This document shows positions 49,922 through 61,373 of a stretch of 64,000 nt of DNA, in pieces (within the stretch, counting starts at the first letter, position 1; the number at the start of each line of letters is the position of its first letter). The translations under genes were made by a program, and so were the position numbers. The notes under the pieces are model-generated. The model searched no databases. It worked only from the letters and a program-made list of their open reading frames with translations, and had not been told where the DNA came from. Origin of the DNA: Paenarthrobacter sp. JL.01a (GTDB lineage: Bacteria; Actinomycetota; Actinomycetes; Actinomycetales; Micrococcaceae); NCBI RefSeq assembly GCF_025452095.1, contig NZ_CP104877.1, forward strand, positions 2,852,001 through 2,916,000, written 5' to 3'.

Positions 49922-50025
49922 GGGGTCAGACTAGGCTGCATAACGGAGCCAAGACCAATTCCGTCCTGCGACCTGTCCCGCGATTGGACAGGCGGGTAAA
50001 AGTGTGTTGAGAATGTACTCCAAGG

Positions 50026-50056
50026 TTGATCAAACTGCATCAAACTGCATCAAATG
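50026..50056. repeat. Three-copy 10-bp direct repeat upstream of the LysM gene
   Basis: ATCAAA occurs three times with an exact 10-base period (two full CAAACTGCAT units at 50031-50050 and a partial third), ending about 18 bases before the ATG. The copies are one helical turn apart, as expected of an operator for a protein that binds head to tail. Confidence 0.55.
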
Positions 50057-50073
50057 AAGCTTGGGGGCTTTGA

Positions 50074-50856
50074 ATGGCACGATCCTTGCGCAGGGACACC
50101 GGACTGGCTGTGATGATTCTGGGGCTTGGACTTCTCCTTGCCCTGATAGGCAACACCCTTGTCATCCAGTGGGAGAACGCCCAGCGGCACAACCAGAATT
50201 TCTCGTTCGACCTGCTGGCCGGATTTTGTGCCAGTGCCACTGGAACCGCGATAGTCGCCTGGTGGGCTTTTTCCCTGGCGGTGGCATTCGTGGCAGCGTT
50301 CCTGCACAAGACGGGGGCCGGCAAGAGAGCCGATACCGTCTCGAAATTCAGCCCCGCCTTCATGGTCAGGCTCGCTGCAGCCGTCCTCGGGATCAATCTT
50401 CTCGGCGTTGGTCTCGCGTACGCAGACGCCGCTCCGAACCCGCAGTGGCTTCCGACTTCGACCCATAGCAGCACACCCCCCGGGGCCATGAACCAGGTCT
50501 CCGTCGATGGAGCGGGCTCCCCGCTGCCCACAGCCGACGGCGAGGGCCCGGCGGAGAACGGCCCGGCGAAGAACGTGCCCGATCCAAGCTGGCAGCCCAA
50601 GCCGCCAGTGGTTGTTCCCGGCTTGCTCAGCCGGGCTGGCTCCAGGGAAGCCCCACCAGCGGGCAGGTCCAGCGTCGAGGTGAAAGCCGGCGACACGCTG
50701 TGGTCAATTGCCGCGGCGAGGCTTGCACCTTTTTCGACTGATGTGGATGTAGCCATTGCCTGGCCAAAGTGGTACGCCGCCAACCGCTCGATCATTGGGG
50801 CCGATCCGTCCGTGCTCATCCCGGGGCAGATCCTTCAACCTCCAGAGCCCGCGTAG
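50074..50856 (+). CDS. Membrane protein with C-terminal LysM domain
   Basis: The 260 residues have an N-terminal helix (VMILGLGLLLALIGNTLVI), two further helices (to about residue 115), a Pro/Gly/Ala-rich linker and a C-terminal LysM domain (VEVKAGDTLWSIAAARL ... DPSVLIPGQILQPPEP). LysM binds peptidoglycan, so this protein probably links membrane and wall. Unusually, the LysM repeat is broken by an insertion (FSTDVDVAIAWPKWYAAN). A GGGGG site precedes the ATG. It reads toward the Rv3235-like gene. Confidence 0.82.
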   Translation: MARSLRRDTGLAVMILGLGLLLALIGNTLVIQWENAQRHNQNFSFDLLAGFCASATGTAIVAWWAFSLAVAFVAAFLHKTGAGKRADTVSKFSPAFMVRLAAAVLGINLLGVGLAYADAAPNPQWLPTSTHSSTPPGAMNQVSVDGAGSPLPTADGEGPAENGPAKNVPDPSWQPKPPVVVPGLLSRAGSREAPPAGRSSVEVKAGDTLWSIAAARLAPFSTDVDVAIAWPKWYAANRSIIGADPSVLIPGQILQPPEPA

Positions 50857-51031
50857 CAGCTCCAGCCCGCCACGAACGCGTGGCTGATCCAGACTCCCTG
50901 ATCCAGCAACCGTCCACTCAGGGGCGGAATCAAGCCTCAACCTCAAAACCCAGCGTCATCCCAGCAGAAGCCACCCGAGCATGAGCGTTCCCCGCGCTTT
51001 CGCTCAAGTAGTGAATGCCAGAGGTATGACC

Positions 51032-51457
51032 ATGTCCGTCGTTGCAGCAGACCGGCCACCCATCCGCCAAAGGGTCCAACGAGCCGCCGCTTCATCCGCC
51101 GCCAAGGGTGCCGCCGATACAGACATCCGATTGGTGGCACGGAGTATTGCCCAAGCCGCTGTGGAAGTGCTTGCAGGTACCCGTCCACTCGTTCAACTAT
51201 CGGGATCATTGGACCCCGACTGTTATGTGGCCCTACAGCACCGGGCTGCCCTGACACGCAAACATGCAGCGCGGAGCAAGGGGAATCCGCAGCCACACCT
51301 CAGCCCGATGGTCCGGTCGGTGCGCGCCTGTTCCATCAGCGAATCAATTTGTGAAGCAAGCATCGTTGTCGCGGAGGAAGGCCGCTGCCGGGCTGTCGCC
51401 ATGCGGCTTGAACGAACAGATGGCGTGTGGCAGGTTACGGCGCTGGAGATCGGCTAG
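51032..51457 (+). CDS. Rv3235-like conserved protein
   Basis: A protein of about 141 residues (ATG 51032 with AGAGG seven bases upstream; ATG 50981 would add 17 residues). The conserved core, residues about 35-140 (VARSIAQAAVEVLAGTRPLVQLSGSLD ... VRACSISESICEASIVVAEEGR ... VTALEIG), is characteristic of the short family coded beside secA in many actinobacteria. No catalytic motif is visible. Function unknown. Confidence 0.7.
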   Translation: MSVVAADRPPIRQRVQRAAASSAAKGAADTDIRLVARSIAQAAVEVLAGTRPLVQLSGSLDPDCYVALQHRAALTRKHAARSKGNPQPHLSPMVRSVRACSISESICEASIVVAEEGRCRAVAMRLERTDGVWQVTALEIG

Positions 51458-51496
51458 GTCCATCCTTCGACCAATGGCCTCCGCCTTCACATGCCA

Positions 51497-51543
51497 AAGG
51501 GGGCGATCCCTGGGAACATTGAGTCCTTTGGATCGCCCCCTTC
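51497..51543. terminator. Terminator between the Rv3235-like gene and secA
   Basis: Arms AAGGGGGCGATCC and GGATCGCCCCCTT around a 20-base loop, between convergent genes; likely serves both. Confidence 0.75.
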
Positions 51544-51579
51544 GTTGGCGATGATTACCGGTCAGATGCCGGATCCAGC

Positions 51580-54324
51580 TTAGCGGCGCTTCTTCTTGGC
51601 GGGTTTGCGCTGATCCTGGCTTGCAGCCTTGGCCGGGTTGCCGGAGCGCCCGGATCCACGGCCCTCGATCCGGGTTTGCGTGGCGCCGTCCTCGCCAGGT
51701 GCGGTGTACTGCAGCTGGGCCGGTTTCTCCGGCGCCTGCAGGCCCGCGGCCCGGATCTGCGGATCGTGATGTTCTGTGTGTCCCCCGGCGGCGGAGTCAT
51801 CCGGCACGACGACGTCTTCGGCCGGTGTCACTTCCACCTCAAGGTTGTACAGGAACCCGATGCTTTCCTCACGGATGGCCTCCATCATGCTCTGGAACAT
51901 GACAAAGCCTTCACGCTGGTATTCAACCAGGGGGTCGCGCTGTGCCATTGCCCTAAGGCCGATGCCCTCCTTGAGGTAGTCCATCTCGTAGAGGTGTTCC
52001 TGCCACTTGCGTCCAAGAACCGACAGGACAACGCGCCGCTCGAGTTCCCGCATACTTTCGGAGCCGATGGCTTCTTCGCGGGCCTTGTAGACGAGGCGCG
52101 CGTCGGAAAGGATTTCTTCCCTCAGGAAATCAGCGGTGATCCGGGACTTCCCGCCGGCTTCTTCGATGACTTCTTCGGGCGTGACGGTGGCCGGGTACAG
52201 GGTCTTCAGGTTGGTCCACAGCTGGTTGAAGTCCCAGTCGTCCCCGTTGCCCTCTGCCGTTGCAGCATCGATGAGGGCGTTGATGGTGTCTTCAAGGAAG
52301 TACTGGACCTTCTCGTGGAGGTCGTCGCCTTCAAGGATCCGACGGCGGTCACCGTAGATGGCTTCACGCTGGCGGTTCAGGACGTCATCGTATTTGAGCA
52401 CGTTTTTGCGCTGTTCGGCGTTACGCGCCTCGACCTGGCCCTGGGCGGAGGCGATGGCACGGGAAACAAGCTTCGACTCAAGAGCGACATCGTCCGGCAC
52501 CGAGCTGTTCATGAGCCGTTCGGCCGCCCCTGAGTTGAACAACCTCATGAGGTCGTCGGTAAGGGACAGATAGAAGCGGGACTCACCGGGGTCGCCCTGA
52601 CGACCGGAGCGGCCGCGCAGCTGGTTATCGATCCGGCGGGACTCGTGCCGCTCCGTGCCCAGGACGTAGAGCCCGCCCAGGTTCAGCACTTCTTCGTGTT
52701 CATCCTTGACAGCCTGCTTGGCTGCGGCGAGTGCCTCGGGCCATGCGGCCTCGTACTCTTCGGAGTTCTCCTCCGGATCGAGTCCGCGCTTTGCGAGTTC
52801 GGCGATGGCGGTGAATTCCGCGTTGCCGCCGAGCATGATGTCGGTACCACGGCCAGCCATGTTGGTGGCCACAGTCACGGCGCCCTTGCGTCCGGCCTGG
52901 GCAACGATGGACGCTTCACGCGCGTGGTTCTTCGCGTTCAGGACTTCGTGGCGGATACCCTCCTTGGCCAAAAGCTTGGAGAGATATTCGCTCTTTTCAA
53001 CACTCGTGGTACCGACCAGAACAGGCTGGCCGGCCTCGTGGCGCTCGGCGATGTCCTCCACGACGGCGTCGAACTTCACGACCTCGTTCTTGTAGACAAG
53101 GTCCGGCTGGTCGATGCGCTGCATGTCGCGGTTGGTGGGGATGGGGACCACGCCGAGCTTGTACGTGCTCATGAACTCGGCGGCCTCGGTCTCGGCTGTA
53201 CCGGTCATGCCGGAGAGCTTGGAGTACATACGGAAGTAGTTCTGCAGCGTTACGGTGGCCAGGGTCTGGTTCTCGGCCTTGATCTCGACGTTTTCCTTGG
53301 CCTCAATGGCCTGGTGCATGCCTTCGTTGTAGCGGCGACCGGCAAGGATGCGGCCGGTGTGCTCGTCAACGATCAGGACCTCGCCGTCGAGGATCACATA
53401 GTCTTTGTCGCGCTTGAACAGTTCCTTGGCCTTGATGGCGTTGTTCAGGAAACCAATGAGGGGCGTGTTGGCCGATTCGTAGAGGTTCTGGATGCCCAGG
53501 TAGTCCTCCACCTTTTCGATGCCGGCTTCGAGCACACCAACTGTCCGCTTCTTCTCGTCCACTTCATAATCGACCTCAGGCTGGAGCCGAAGGACCACCT
53601 TGGCGAACTCGCTGTACCAGCGGTTGGTGTCGCCCTGTGCAGGACCGGAGATGATGAGCGGGGTCCTGGCCTCGTCGATGAGGATGGAGTCCACTTCATC
53701 AACAATCGCGAAGTTGTGTCCGCGCTGGACGAGCTCACTGGCATCCCAGGCCATGTTGTCCCGGAGGTAGTCGAAGCCGAATTCATTGTTTGTGCCATAG
53801 GTGATGTCGGCTGCGTACTGTTCACGACGCACGGCGGGATCCTGGTTTGCCAGGATGCAGCCGCTGGTCAAGCCAAGGAAGCGGTAAACGCGGCCCATAA
53901 GTTCGGACTGGTACTCGGCGAGGTAGTCATTCACCGTGACCACGTGGACGCCCTTGCCGGTAAGCGCGTTCAGGTACGCCGGCGCCGTCGCAACCAGAGT
54001 CTTTCCTTCACCGGTCTTCATTTCGGCAATGTTGCCGAGGTGAAGAGCCGCACCGCCCATCAGCTGCACATCAAAGTGGCGCATGCCCAAGGTGCGGGAG
54101 GACGCTTCGCGCACGGCAGCGAAGGCTTCGGGCAGCAAGGCATCGAGCGACTCGCCGTCGTCCTGGTGCCGGGACCGGAGGCGGTCCGTCTCAGCGCGCA
54201 GTTCAGCATCCGTAAAGGACTTGAACGACTCTTCCAGGGCATTGATGGAATCGGCATAGTTCCGCAGTTGCTTCAGGGTCTTTTTGTCACCCGTGCGGAG
54301 AAGTTTTTCGATTAGTGATGCCAC
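51580..54324 (-). CDS. secA: Preprotein translocase motor SecA
   Basis: The 914 residues contain Walker [11 protein letters not shown], the [13 protein letters not shown] box, the [13 protein letters not shown] motif and [26 protein letters not shown]. SecA drives secreted proteins through SecYEG. The C-terminus is a basic tail (KPAKKKRR) without the Cys-rich zinc domain of many SecA proteins. GTG start with GGGAG nine bases upstream. It is the general secretion SecA1 by its place next to hpf, comF and lpqB-mtrAB. Confidence 0.95.
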   Translation of the reverse strand: MASLIEKLLRTGDKKTLKQLRNYADSINALEESFKSFTDAELRAETDRLRSRHQDDGESLDALLPEAFAAVREASSRTLGMRHFDVQLMGGAALHLGNIAEMKTGEGKTLVATAPAYLNALTGKGVHVVTVNDYLAEYQSELMGRVYRFLGLTSGCILANQDPAVRREQYAADITYGTNNEFGFDYLRDNMAWDASELVQRGHNFAIVDEVDSILIDEARTPLIISGPAQGDTNRWYSEFAKVVLRLQPEVDYEVDEKKRTVGVLEAGIEKVEDYLGIQNLYESANTPLIGFLNNAIKAKELFKRDKDYVILDGEVLIVDEHTGRILAGRRYNEGMHQAIEAKENVEIKAENQTLATVTLQNYFRMYSKLSGMTGTAETEAAEFMSTYKLGVVPIPTNRDMQRIDQPDLVYKNEVVKFDAVVEDIAERHEAGQPVLVGTTSVEKSEYLSKLLAKEGIRHEVLNAKNHAREASIVAQAGRKGAVTVATNMAGRGTDIMLGGNAEFTAIAELAKRGLDPEENSEEYEAAWPEALAAAKQAVKDEHEEVLNLGGLYVLGTERHESRRIDNQLRGRSGRQGDPGESRFYLSLTDDLMRLFNSGAAERLMNSSVPDDVALESKLVSRAIASAQGQVEARNAEQRKNVLKYDDVLNRQREAIYGDRRRILEGDDLHEKVQYFLEDTINALIDAATAEGNGDDWDFNQLWTNLKTLYPATVTPEEVIEEAGGKSRITADFLREEILSDARLVYKAREEAIGSESMRELERRVVLSVLGRKWQEHLYEMDYLKEGIGLRAMAQRDPLVEYQREGFVMFQSMMEAIREESIGFLYNLEVEVTPAEDVVVPDDSAAGGHTEHHDPQIRAAGLQAPEKPAQLQYTAPGEDGATQTRIEGRGSGRSGNPAKAASQDQRKPAKKKRR

Positions 54325-54366
54325 GTGAAAGTGCTCCCAGTCTCATGCTGCCGAATTCTGGCTGTT

Positions 54367-55656
54367 TCAGTCTACGGGAGAGACCCAGGCGGCGTGTCCG
54401 GGTTCACCTCTGAGCGGACCGGCGTTTTGCGGTTCCGCCACGGGAGGGCCGGTTTGTCCCCTGACAGCCGCCGCAAGATCGCCGGCAAGATCCCCTGCCG
54501 GCCATACCACCACCTCGTGCAGGCCAAGCCAGGTCGCCATAAGCCCAAGTTCAGCTGCCAGCTCGACGGCGGTATCTGCCGGGGCGTCCGGCTCGCCGTA
54601 CGCAGAGCGCACCAGCAACTGGCCGGTTGCGCGGTCAGCCTTCAAGTCGACCCTGGCCACGATGCGCTCCCCCAGCAGGAATGGCAGCACGTAATAACCG
54701 AAACGGCGTTTGGCAGCAGGTGTGTAAATTTCGATCCTGTAGTGGAACCCGAAAAGCTCCTCAAGACGCCGCCGCTCAAACACGAGGGAGTCAAAAGGGC
54801 TCAGGAGCGCCCGCCCTTCGGCCTTCCGGGGAAGCTTTGCGCTGACATGCCTGAAAATCTCCCGGTCCCACCCCCGAACGGACACCGGTTCCAGGACGCC
54901 GGCATCCACGAGCCTTCGGATAGACTCCGCTCCGGCCTTGACCGGCGTCCGGAAATAGTCGGAAAAACACCGGACCGTGCCGATGCCGTGGGCCTGGGCG
55001 GCCGCGTCGATGAGTCGATCAAGGGCTTCCCCGGTGTCGGTGGCAGCCACAGTGCCGCTAGCGAGAACCCTTGAGGTGAGGGTGTATTTGCGTTCGAACT
55101 GCGGTGTTCGCGAAGCAGCCGAAACCCGGCCTTCTTCAAACAGGTGTTCCAGGACCCTCTTGACGATGTTCCAATTCCAGCCCCAGTTCTCCCGCTCTGC
55201 CGTAGGGACATGCCCCAGCTTCGCGGTGAGTTCCGCTGCCGTCATGGGAGGGCCAACCGCCAATGCCGAGAGTATCCGGTCCTCCATGTCTCGGCGGATT
55301 CCGGGATCCAGGCGATGTGCCCCAACCCACGCGCGCTTCTGCCACAAGAGCAGATCGGGGAAGTGCTGTGGGCGGATGAAGCTTGCTTCGTGCGCCCAGT
55401 ACTCCATCATTCTGCGGGGCTTCCTTCCGGCCATGGCGGAAAGTATGCCGGGATCGTAGTTTCCCAGCCGGGAAAAGAAGGGAAGAAAGTGGCTTCGTGC
55501 CAGGACATTTACAGAATCGATCTGGACAAGCTGCAATCGGTCAAAAGTCCGGCCCACCGCCCGTGGTGTCACGGGGCCGGTGGGCCGGACTTTGGCCAAT
55601 CCTTGAGCTGCCAATGCGATCCGCCGTGCCTGCGACAGGCTCAGCGAAGCGGTCAT
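54367..55656 (-). CDS. YcaQ-like winged-helix DNA glycosylase family protein
   Basis: The 429 residues belong to the YcaQ/HTH_42 family: LSLSQARRIALAAQGL at the start, the QIDSVNVLARSHFLPFFSRLG block with the Gln-Ile-Asp family motif, YWAHEASF and a C-terminal domain (VFERRRLEELFGFHYRIEIY). Characterised members unhook interstrand cross-links or remove alkylated bases. A role in DNA repair is therefore likely, but substrate is not known. No signal peptide. Confidence 0.85.
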   Translation of the reverse strand: MTASLSLSQARRIALAAQGLAKVRPTGPVTPRAVGRTFDRLQLVQIDSVNVLARSHFLPFFSRLGNYDPGILSAMAGRKPRRMMEYWAHEASFIRPQHFPDLLLWQKRAWVGAHRLDPGIRRDMEDRILSALAVGPPMTAAELTAKLGHVPTAERENWGWNWNIVKRVLEHLFEEGRVSAASRTPQFERKYTLTSRVLASGTVAATDTGEALDRLIDAAAQAHGIGTVRCFSDYFRTPVKAGAESIRRLVDAGVLEPVSVRGWDREIFRHVSAKLPRKAEGRALLSPFDSLVFERRRLEELFGFHYRIEIYTPAAKRRFGYYVLPFLLGERIVARVDLKADRATGQLLVRSAYGEPDAPADTAVELAAELGLMATWLGLHEVVVWPAGDLAGDLAAAVRGQTGPPVAEPQNAGPLRGEPGHAAWVSPVD

Positions 55657-55682
55657 TGGGATCCCTTCGTCAGGTACAGGCC

Positions 55683-56411
55683 TTACTTGGCGTTGGCGGC
55701 CTGATCGTCGGAGCGATAGGCGATGATCTTTTCCTCGACGGCTTCTTCGCCAGGCTCACACGTGGAATCGAGGCTGATCACACCATAAGTCCAACCGCTG
55801 CGTCGGTAAACGACCGACGGTGCGTTGGTTTCCTTGTCCAGGAACAAGTAGAAGTTGTGTCCCACCAGTTCCATGTTGTCCACGGCGTCATCCAGTGTCA
55901 GGGATGCAGCGGGAAATACCTTGCGACGGATCAGGACCGGTGAATCTCCGGCCGGGATGTCGTTTTCGATCTCATAGGGCGAACGTTCTTCCGCTTGCCC
56001 GTTGGCTTCCTGGTGGTTGCCGGCCTCGACATAAAGCGGCTCATTGGTGCTTGCAGGTTCAAGGGTTGCCGTAGCTTCCCGCACCGCCTTGGGTGTGTGG
56101 CGGCCGTGGTGCACCTTCTTCCGGTCCTTCGCGCGACGAAGCCGCTCGAGCAACTTGTTGTACGCAAGATCGAAGGCAGCGAATTTATCAGCGGCCGTAG
56201 CCTCGGCACGGATAACGGGGCCACGGCCCAGGACAGTTACTTCGACGGTGAGCTCGCCCGGCGTTTGCCGGGGGTTGGTTTCCTTCGAAACCTTGGCGTC
56301 TACCCGCTGGACCTTGTCCCCCAGCGATTCAATCTTTGAGATTTTCTCGCCGGCATATTCGCGAAAGCGGTCTGAAACAGTCAGATTTCGTCCGCTGATC
56401 ATGAACTCCAT
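55683..56411 (-). CDS. hpf: Long-form ribosome hibernation promoting factor
   Basis: The 242 residues start at ATG 56411 (MEFMISGRNLTV) with GGAGGG five bases upstream; an open frame to 56450 is unlikely. The N-terminal S30AE domain (about 1-100) binds the decoding site of 30S and the C-terminal domain (about 180-240; LVGHNFYLFLDKETN...VVYRRSGWTYGVI) mediates dimerisation of ribosomes. The middle is a flexible acidic linker. It pauses translation in slow growth. It is followed by the YcaQ-like gene 27 bases later on the same strand. Confidence 0.93.
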   Translation of the reverse strand: MEFMISGRNLTVSDRFREYAGEKISKIESLGDKVQRVDAKVSKETNPRQTPGELTVEVTVLGRGPVIRAEATAADKFAAFDLAYNKLLERLRRAKDRKKVHHGRHTPKAVREATATLEPASTNEPLYVEAGNHQEANGQAEERSPYEIENDIPAGDSPVLIRRKVFPAASLTLDDAVDNMELVGHNFYLFLDKETNAPSVVYRRSGWTYGVISLDSTCEPGEEAVEEKIIAYRSDDQAANAK

Positions 56412-56600
56412 GGTGCCCTCCAAATAACTCAGGTGACACGACAACGGCACTGTTGGGGGCTGGTCTGACGGACAGTCGAGCCCCTTTCCGAGCCGCTATC
56501 GACAGGTACATCTTTTCTTGGTACCCACAACCGACGTTAGTTCATCGCCACGCGTTATTCATCCTTTGGCCACTTATTTTTTGATTGAGTCTTAATGACT

Positions 56601-57563
56601 TCATCGCTGGTCGCCGAGCACTGTCGTTGAGGCGTAGGCTGGTGGCCTCGTGGCCGCCAGAACAACTGCTCCGCAGACTGCCCCACCGGCGGCTTCCACG
56701 GCCCGTGCTGCCTCCGCGAGGGTTGAACCCGTGGTAAGAACGTCGTCCACCAGGATGCATCGCCGGCCCCTGACCTGCCCCGCCCGTCCAGGCTTGACCC
56801 GCATGGATCCCCGGACTTTCCGGGCCCGTTCGCCACGTCCCAGCCCCTTTTGGCCGGATGCCCCGTGGGGGCCTTTCCGTTCGAGCACAACGTCCACGGC
56901 ACTCCTCAGCCAATCCATTACCAGGGTCAGGCTGCCCTTGAGGGACAGCGGAACCCGCACCTTTTCCAACGCGTCCAGATGCCGGTGTTGTGGGTGTATC
57001 CGGCGCAAACGCAGGATGAGCAGGATCAGATGCACGGGGCTGAACCCGCGCTGGCGGTACGCCCTGCCGCTGGTCGGGACCGGCACAAGGGTGAAGCCGG
57101 CATGATGCCCCAGAGCCACATCCAAAGCCTTGCCCAGGCAACTTGCCAGCACACCGCCCGCACGCCATTGGCCAAAGTGCTTGAAAGAGAGCAGGCACTG
57201 AGCCAACTCGTCGCGGTAAGGTCCTGCCGCAACCACTCCGAGTCCGGCCACGCCGTCGACCATGACGAGAGCAGGCGATTGGTGCTCTGCCCGGAAAGGC
57301 TGCGCACAAATCCTGCGTATGCGCTTGGAACAATCAGCGCACAGCACCGTGTCTTCGGCGCCACAGCAGATGCACTCGACGGGAACCAGGACGGCCCGGA
57401 AGTCTTGCAGGGTCCCTTCCAATGCCCTCACCAAGCGGCCAAACCGGTTGCGGTCCCTTCCGCGGCGACGCGCACTGACGGGATCCGGCGCAGCCAGGTC
57501 CGGATCCCTGCCTCGACGGTTTGGCTGCACTCCCGTGAAGGGGCCGCTGGGTGGATCGATCAT
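56601..57563 (-). CDS. comF: ComF-family phosphoribosyltransferase
   Basis: The 320 residues have a Cys-rich N-terminal part (ECICCGAEDTVLCADCSKRI, a likely zinc site), then the PRTase core with the PRPP loop CILVDDVLTTGSTL (about 271-284) and FSPVHLILLIL. ComF proteins help DNA uptake or related DNA metabolism in competent species; here the role is unknown. An N-terminal extension of about 55 residues is rich in Arg. About 190 bases separate it from hpf, a region that must hold the hpf promoter. Confidence 0.85.
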   Translation of the reverse strand: MIDPPSGPFTGVQPNRRGRDPDLAAPDPVSARRRGRDRNRFGRLVRALEGTLQDFRAVLVPVECICCGAEDTVLCADCSKRIRRICAQPFRAEHQSPALVMVDGVAGLGVVAAGPYRDELAQCLLSFKHFGQWRAGGVLASCLGKALDVALGHHAGFTLVPVPTSGRAYRQRGFSPVHLILLILRLRRIHPQHRHLDALEKVRVPLSLKGSLTLVMDWLRSAVDVVLERKGPHGASGQKGLGRGERARKVRGSMRVKPGRAGQVRGRRCILVDDVLTTGSTLAEAARAVEAAGGAVCGAVVLAATRPPAYASTTVLGDQR

Positions 57564-57681
57564 GTAGCCAGCCTGCGCCCCCGCTATCCGGAAAAGAAGG
57601 CTCCCGGCGTCCTATGTGGATATCCCCGCCACATCACAGAATCTGGCTCGATGGCCGGGACATCGCCCGCCGGAGAGAGTG

Positions 57682-59400
57682 TCAGCCTGGGAAAGCCGGT
57701 TCCGTGGGACCTTTCAATTGAAGCTCCCATCCGTTGCCAACACGTTGGAAGACTCCGGCCTCCGACTGGCCATAGATCTGCTCGGGCCCATTGCCGGCAC
57801 TGATGCTGGTCAGGCCGTCCCACGGCGCAAGTTGCTGCGCCTCACCCGAGGCCAGGGACAACAGTTCAGGGACCACCGTGGATGTAGCCGAACCGGCCAT
57901 GACCGCCACAGTGGACGCATTCACCCAGACTCCTTGGTTCGCCCCGCCGGTAGTCAGCAGGGTGATGGGAGCAGTGAGGTCCTTGGGCGCACCGTCGGGA
58001 TTACGGACAATGCCGGTGATCTGAACCGTGGATTTTCCGGCAGACTCCGAGATAACCAATGCCCTGGTCCCTTCCCTGGAGACCCTGAAGTCCTTCACGG
58101 TGCGGCCTGAGAGCCAGGACGGAGTGATGGTGACGTTGGGAATGGCTGTTCCCGGCGCGATCCCTGTCGGTTTGTAGGCCACGACCTCGGCCGCCCCGTT
58201 TGCCCCGGGGCCCGCCGTCCAGACCCAGTCCTGCGGGCTGAAGGATGGACCGGTCAGCGTACTCCTGGTGGTCAGTTGGCGGGGCGCCTGTCCCGGTTCG
58301 ATCGAATAGAGGGTGGTCTTGTCGCCGTTCAGGAAAGCAGCCGTCTGGGAAGCAGGTGACTCCGCCGGCGAATGCGGTCCAAGCCCGGCGACCGACTGGA
58401 TGTCAGGCAGGGGCGTGATCCGGTTGTTTTCGTAGCGGACCAATTCACCGTTGTTCACTGCGATCTGATGGGCAGGAACTGTCTTATCCACCACAGGTGG
58501 CAGCACTGTTCCGTTGTCCTCCACCCGGACCAGGTCCTGGTCGGCGCGCAGTTGGACATTGATGACGTCCGGCTGGCTGCGGAAGGTCAGCGCCAGCTGG
58601 TTCTGCATCCTTTGCCTGTCCTCGGCGGATGCATCAAACAATTCCTTGGCCGACAGATCCACCTGGGCTGCGCCGGAGACAACCGGCACCGATTCGCGGG
58701 CTAGCTTCATGCCGGATGGGAAAGCACTGACAACCGCGCCACGAAGGTAGGGCGCAGGGCCGGCGAGCAGGGCGCTGGTCATGGATTTGACCGTGTTCTT
58801 CTTGATGAACCAGCGGTAATCAGGCACGGCGAACGTGAACGTCGGGTCGTAGAAGTAGATGGGAAACGCCCCGTAGATCACTTTGAACGTTTCTTCCGGA
58901 ATGGCTGTCCCATCAGGGACTTTGGAGATCCGCCACTGCCCCTCCACCTGTTCAAGCGTCAGTGGGATGGTCTCCTTCGTCCCAGGCGGATACTGGGTTG
59001 CAACGCCGTCGGCGTCCACGGAGTAGGCGAGGTCCAGAAGGTAAAGGTACTCATTCTCCACAGCGGACTTCACCACCTCCGCCGAGCGGAAAACGAGTGC
59101 CCTCTTATCCGGCTTCCATGTAACTGATTGCGCTTGGGTCAAGTACTGCCGCGCCACAGGATAGTCGTCCTCGTAGCCGCTGCCGGCCATGTAGAAGTCC
59201 TCAATGATCGACTCAGGACTGGACCCTGCCCGGGGCGCGGCCGGGAAGAAGACCGGCGCGTTGGGATTTCCTGCGCCTTCGTCCTTGCTCTTGCCCACCG
59301 GGCCGGAACGGGGAATCTGAGCGCAGGAGGACAGGAGGAGCATAAGCACCGCAAGCAGTGCCACGATCGCCCGGCGGTTCCGGGGTCCGGGCTTGGTCAT
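57682..59400 (-). CDS. lpqB: LpqB-family lipoprotein
   Basis: The 572 residues begin with a lipoprotein signal ([15 protein letters not shown]; Cys26), followed by a GerMN-type domain (about 90-240) and a C-terminal beta-propeller (about 310-560). LpqB binds the extracellular part of MtrB and tunes its activity. It overlaps the mtrB stop (ATGA), and together with mtrA forms the usual three-gene operon. Confidence 0.93.
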   Translation of the reverse strand: MTKPGPRNRRAIVALLAVLMLLLSSCAQIPRSGPVGKSKDEGAGNPNAPVFFPAAPRAGSSPESIIEDFYMAGSGYEDDYPVARQYLTQAQSVTWKPDKRALVFRSAEVVKSAVENEYLYLLDLAYSVDADGVATQYPPGTKETIPLTLEQVEGQWRISKVPDGTAIPEETFKVIYGAFPIYFYDPTFTFAVPDYRWFIKKNTVKSMTSALLAGPAPYLRGAVVSAFPSGMKLARESVPVVSGAAQVDLSAKELFDASAEDRQRMQNQLALTFRSQPDVINVQLRADQDLVRVEDNGTVLPPVVDKTVPAHQIAVNNGELVRYENNRITPLPDIQSVAGLGPHSPAESPASQTAAFLNGDKTTLYSIEPGQAPRQLTTRSTLTGPSFSPQDWVWTAGPGANGAAEVVAYKPTGIAPGTAIPNVTITPSWLSGRTVKDFRVSREGTRALVISESAGKSTVQITGIVRNPDGAPKDLTAPITLLTTGGANQGVWVNASTVAVMAGSATSTVVPELLSLASGEAQQLAPWDGLTSISAGNGPEQIYGQSEAGVFQRVGNGWELQLKGPTEPAFPG

Positions 59401-61373
59401 GGCTTATCCCCCGCTTCGTGATCCGTGGCAGCGGCGTTGTCGTCCTTCGGTGCAGAACCGGGCCGGGAACTGGCAGCTTCCGTGCCCAGGACCAATACCT
59501 GGCGCTCACTGGCCGAGCCGGGAAACTCTATGTCTGCAGGCTCGAGCTGAAGCGGCGACTTGGCGATGGTCTCTCCCTGGCGAAGAGGCAGAGTCAACCG
59601 GAAGTTGGATCCCGAACCTTTGCGGCCCCACGCTTGAAGCCAGCCGTTGTGGAGTTTGGTGTCCTCGGCCGCGATGGACAATCCGAGGCCGCTGCCGCCG
59701 GTGGTCCGGGCCCGGGCAGGGTCCGCGCGCCAGAAGCGGTCGAACACCCGGGCGGCTTCGGCCTGGCTCATCCCGATGCCGTGGTCCCTGACGGAGACGG
59801 CCACGGCGTCGTGGTTGGCCGCGACTGAGATATGCACCGGTTTGCCTTCGCCGTGTTCAAGGGCGTTGAGCAAAAGATTGCGGAGGATCCTTTCGATCCT
59901 CCTCGAATCCATCTCGACAATGACGGACTTTTGCCTGGCATTGAGGCGGACTTCGGATCCATACTCCTCGGCCACGGGTGCCGCGCCTTCCATGACCTGT
60001 GCCACCACCTGGAAGATGTCCTGCGGTTCGGCGTCGAGGACGGCGGCACCGGCGTCGAAACGCGAAATTTCCAACAGGTCCGACAACAAGGACTGGAAAC
60101 GCTCAACCTGGTAGTAGAGAAGCTCCGCCGATCTCTTGTTCATGGGGTCGAATTCATCACGCGCGTCGAACAGAACCTCAGCCGCCATCCGCACGGTGGT
60201 CAGCGGGGTACGCAGTTCGTGCGAAACATCGGAGACGAACCGTTGCTGCATCTGCGACAACGTGGCCAACTGGGTGATCTGCTCCTGGAGGCTCGCCGCC
60301 ATGTGGTTGAAGGATGCCCCCAGCCTGGCCACTTCGTCTTCACCCTTGACCACCATCCGTTCCTGCAGCTGCCCGGCGGCCAGCTTCTCGGACACGACGG
60401 CGGCATGGCTCACCGGACTGACGACGTTTCGGGTCACGTACCAGGCGATCGCCCCGATCATCAGGACAAGGGCTGCGCCACCGGCCCACAGAACGTTCTG
60501 GATCTCGTCCAATGTCTGCTGTGCGGTGTTGAGGTCATAGATCAGGTACAGCTCATAGACAGTGCCGTTGAAGGTCACTTTGTTTCCCACCGCGATTCCG
60601 GGGCGGTCCTCGTTGCCCACTGGGAATTGGGTGGGAGCCCAGAATTGTTGCTTGCCGCCTTCCTGGACAGCTTTGCGTAGATCAGGGGGAATCACGCGGA
60701 TGGTCAACTGGTCCGAGGCACGCGACTCCACCCATCGGTTGCGGGGCTTGGTCTGTTCGGGCGCAGCTTCGAAGACATACCTTCGCTGGATGACCGAGCC
60801 ACGGCCCTCCACCGCCGTCAAGGTGTCGTACACCAGGGTGATGACGCTGGACTGGTCGGTGACCTGCGCGCCGTCGAACGTGTCCTGAACCTGCTTGACG
60901 TTGTATCTCGACTCGGACTCTGCCTGGGCGAGCCGTTCCTGGAACAGGTTGTTGGCGATCTGGTTGGACAGATAAGCGCCGACGATGGCAAACGATGTCA
61001 CCGCAAGGAGCAGGGTGGTCAGGACTGTGCGGAATTCGAGGGACCGCCGCCAACGGCGAAGGATCGAACGCCACAGGAAGCGCAGGCCCGGCCTGATCTG
61101 GCGTACGCCAATGGTAACGAGGCGGGAAACCCGGAGAATCAGGATCAGCCCTCGGCGGGTCCAGATGCGGGCACGCGTCAGGAACCACCGCAGGTCACGG
61201 GTCTTACGCGGCGGTGTTGGTTCAGTCGTGTCGGACTGAGCGGATGCGCCGGGCTGTTCAGCGGTGCCGGTGCCCACGGCGTGTTCGGCCGTACTTGTTG
61301 ACTCCGTGACGCTATCCGACTTGCCGGCGTCTCCGGCTGGAGACTCAGGAACCTGCTTTATATCCGACACCAC
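59397..61373 (-). CDS. mtrB: Sensor histidine kinase MtrB
   Basis: The 658 residues have a soluble N-terminus of about 105 residues, a first membrane helix, an extracytoplasmic sensor domain (about 135-320), a second helix, HAMP, HisKA with [15 protein letters not shown], and HATPase_c ([29 protein letters not shown]). MtrB phosphorylates MtrA and responds to envelope or division state. The unusually long Thr/Glu-rich N-terminus is probably cytosolic. It starts with two GTG codons that overlap the mtrA end by about 29 bases. Confidence 0.94.
   Translation of the reverse strand: MVSDIKQVPESPAGDAGKSDSVTESTSTAEHAVGTGTAEQPGASAQSDTTEPTPPRKTRDLRWFLTRARIWTRRGLILILRVSRLVTIGVRQIRPGLRFLWRSILRRWRRSLEFRTVLTTLLLAVTSFAIVGAYLSNQIANNLFQERLAQAESESRYNVKQVQDTFDGAQVTDQSSVITLVYDTLTAVEGRGSVIQRRYVFEAAPEQTKPRNRWVESRASDQLTIRVIPPDLRKAVQEGGKQQFWAPTQFPVGNEDRPGIAVGNKVTFNGTVYELYLIYDLNTAQQTLDEIQNVLWAGGAALVLMIGAIAWYVTRNVVSPVSHAAVVSEKLAAGQLQERMVVKGEDEVARLGASFNHMAASLQEQITQLATLSQMQQRFVSDVSHELRTPLTTVRMAAEVLFDARDEFDPMNKRSAELLYYQVERFQSLLSDLLEISRFDAGAAVLDAEPQDIFQVVAQVMEGAAPVAEEYGSEVRLNARQKSVIVEMDSRRIERILRNLLLNALEHGEGKPVHISVAANHDAVAVSVRDHGIGMSQAEAARVFDRFWRADPARARTTGGSGLGLSIAAEDTKLHNGWLQAWGRKGSGSNFRLTLPLRQGETIAKSPLQLEPADIEFPGSASERQVLVLGTEAASSRPGSAPKDDNAAATDHEAGDKP

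Noticed and set aside
52645..54315. Open frame of 556 codons opposite secA
   Set aside because: Antisense shadow of secA; no recognisable domain.
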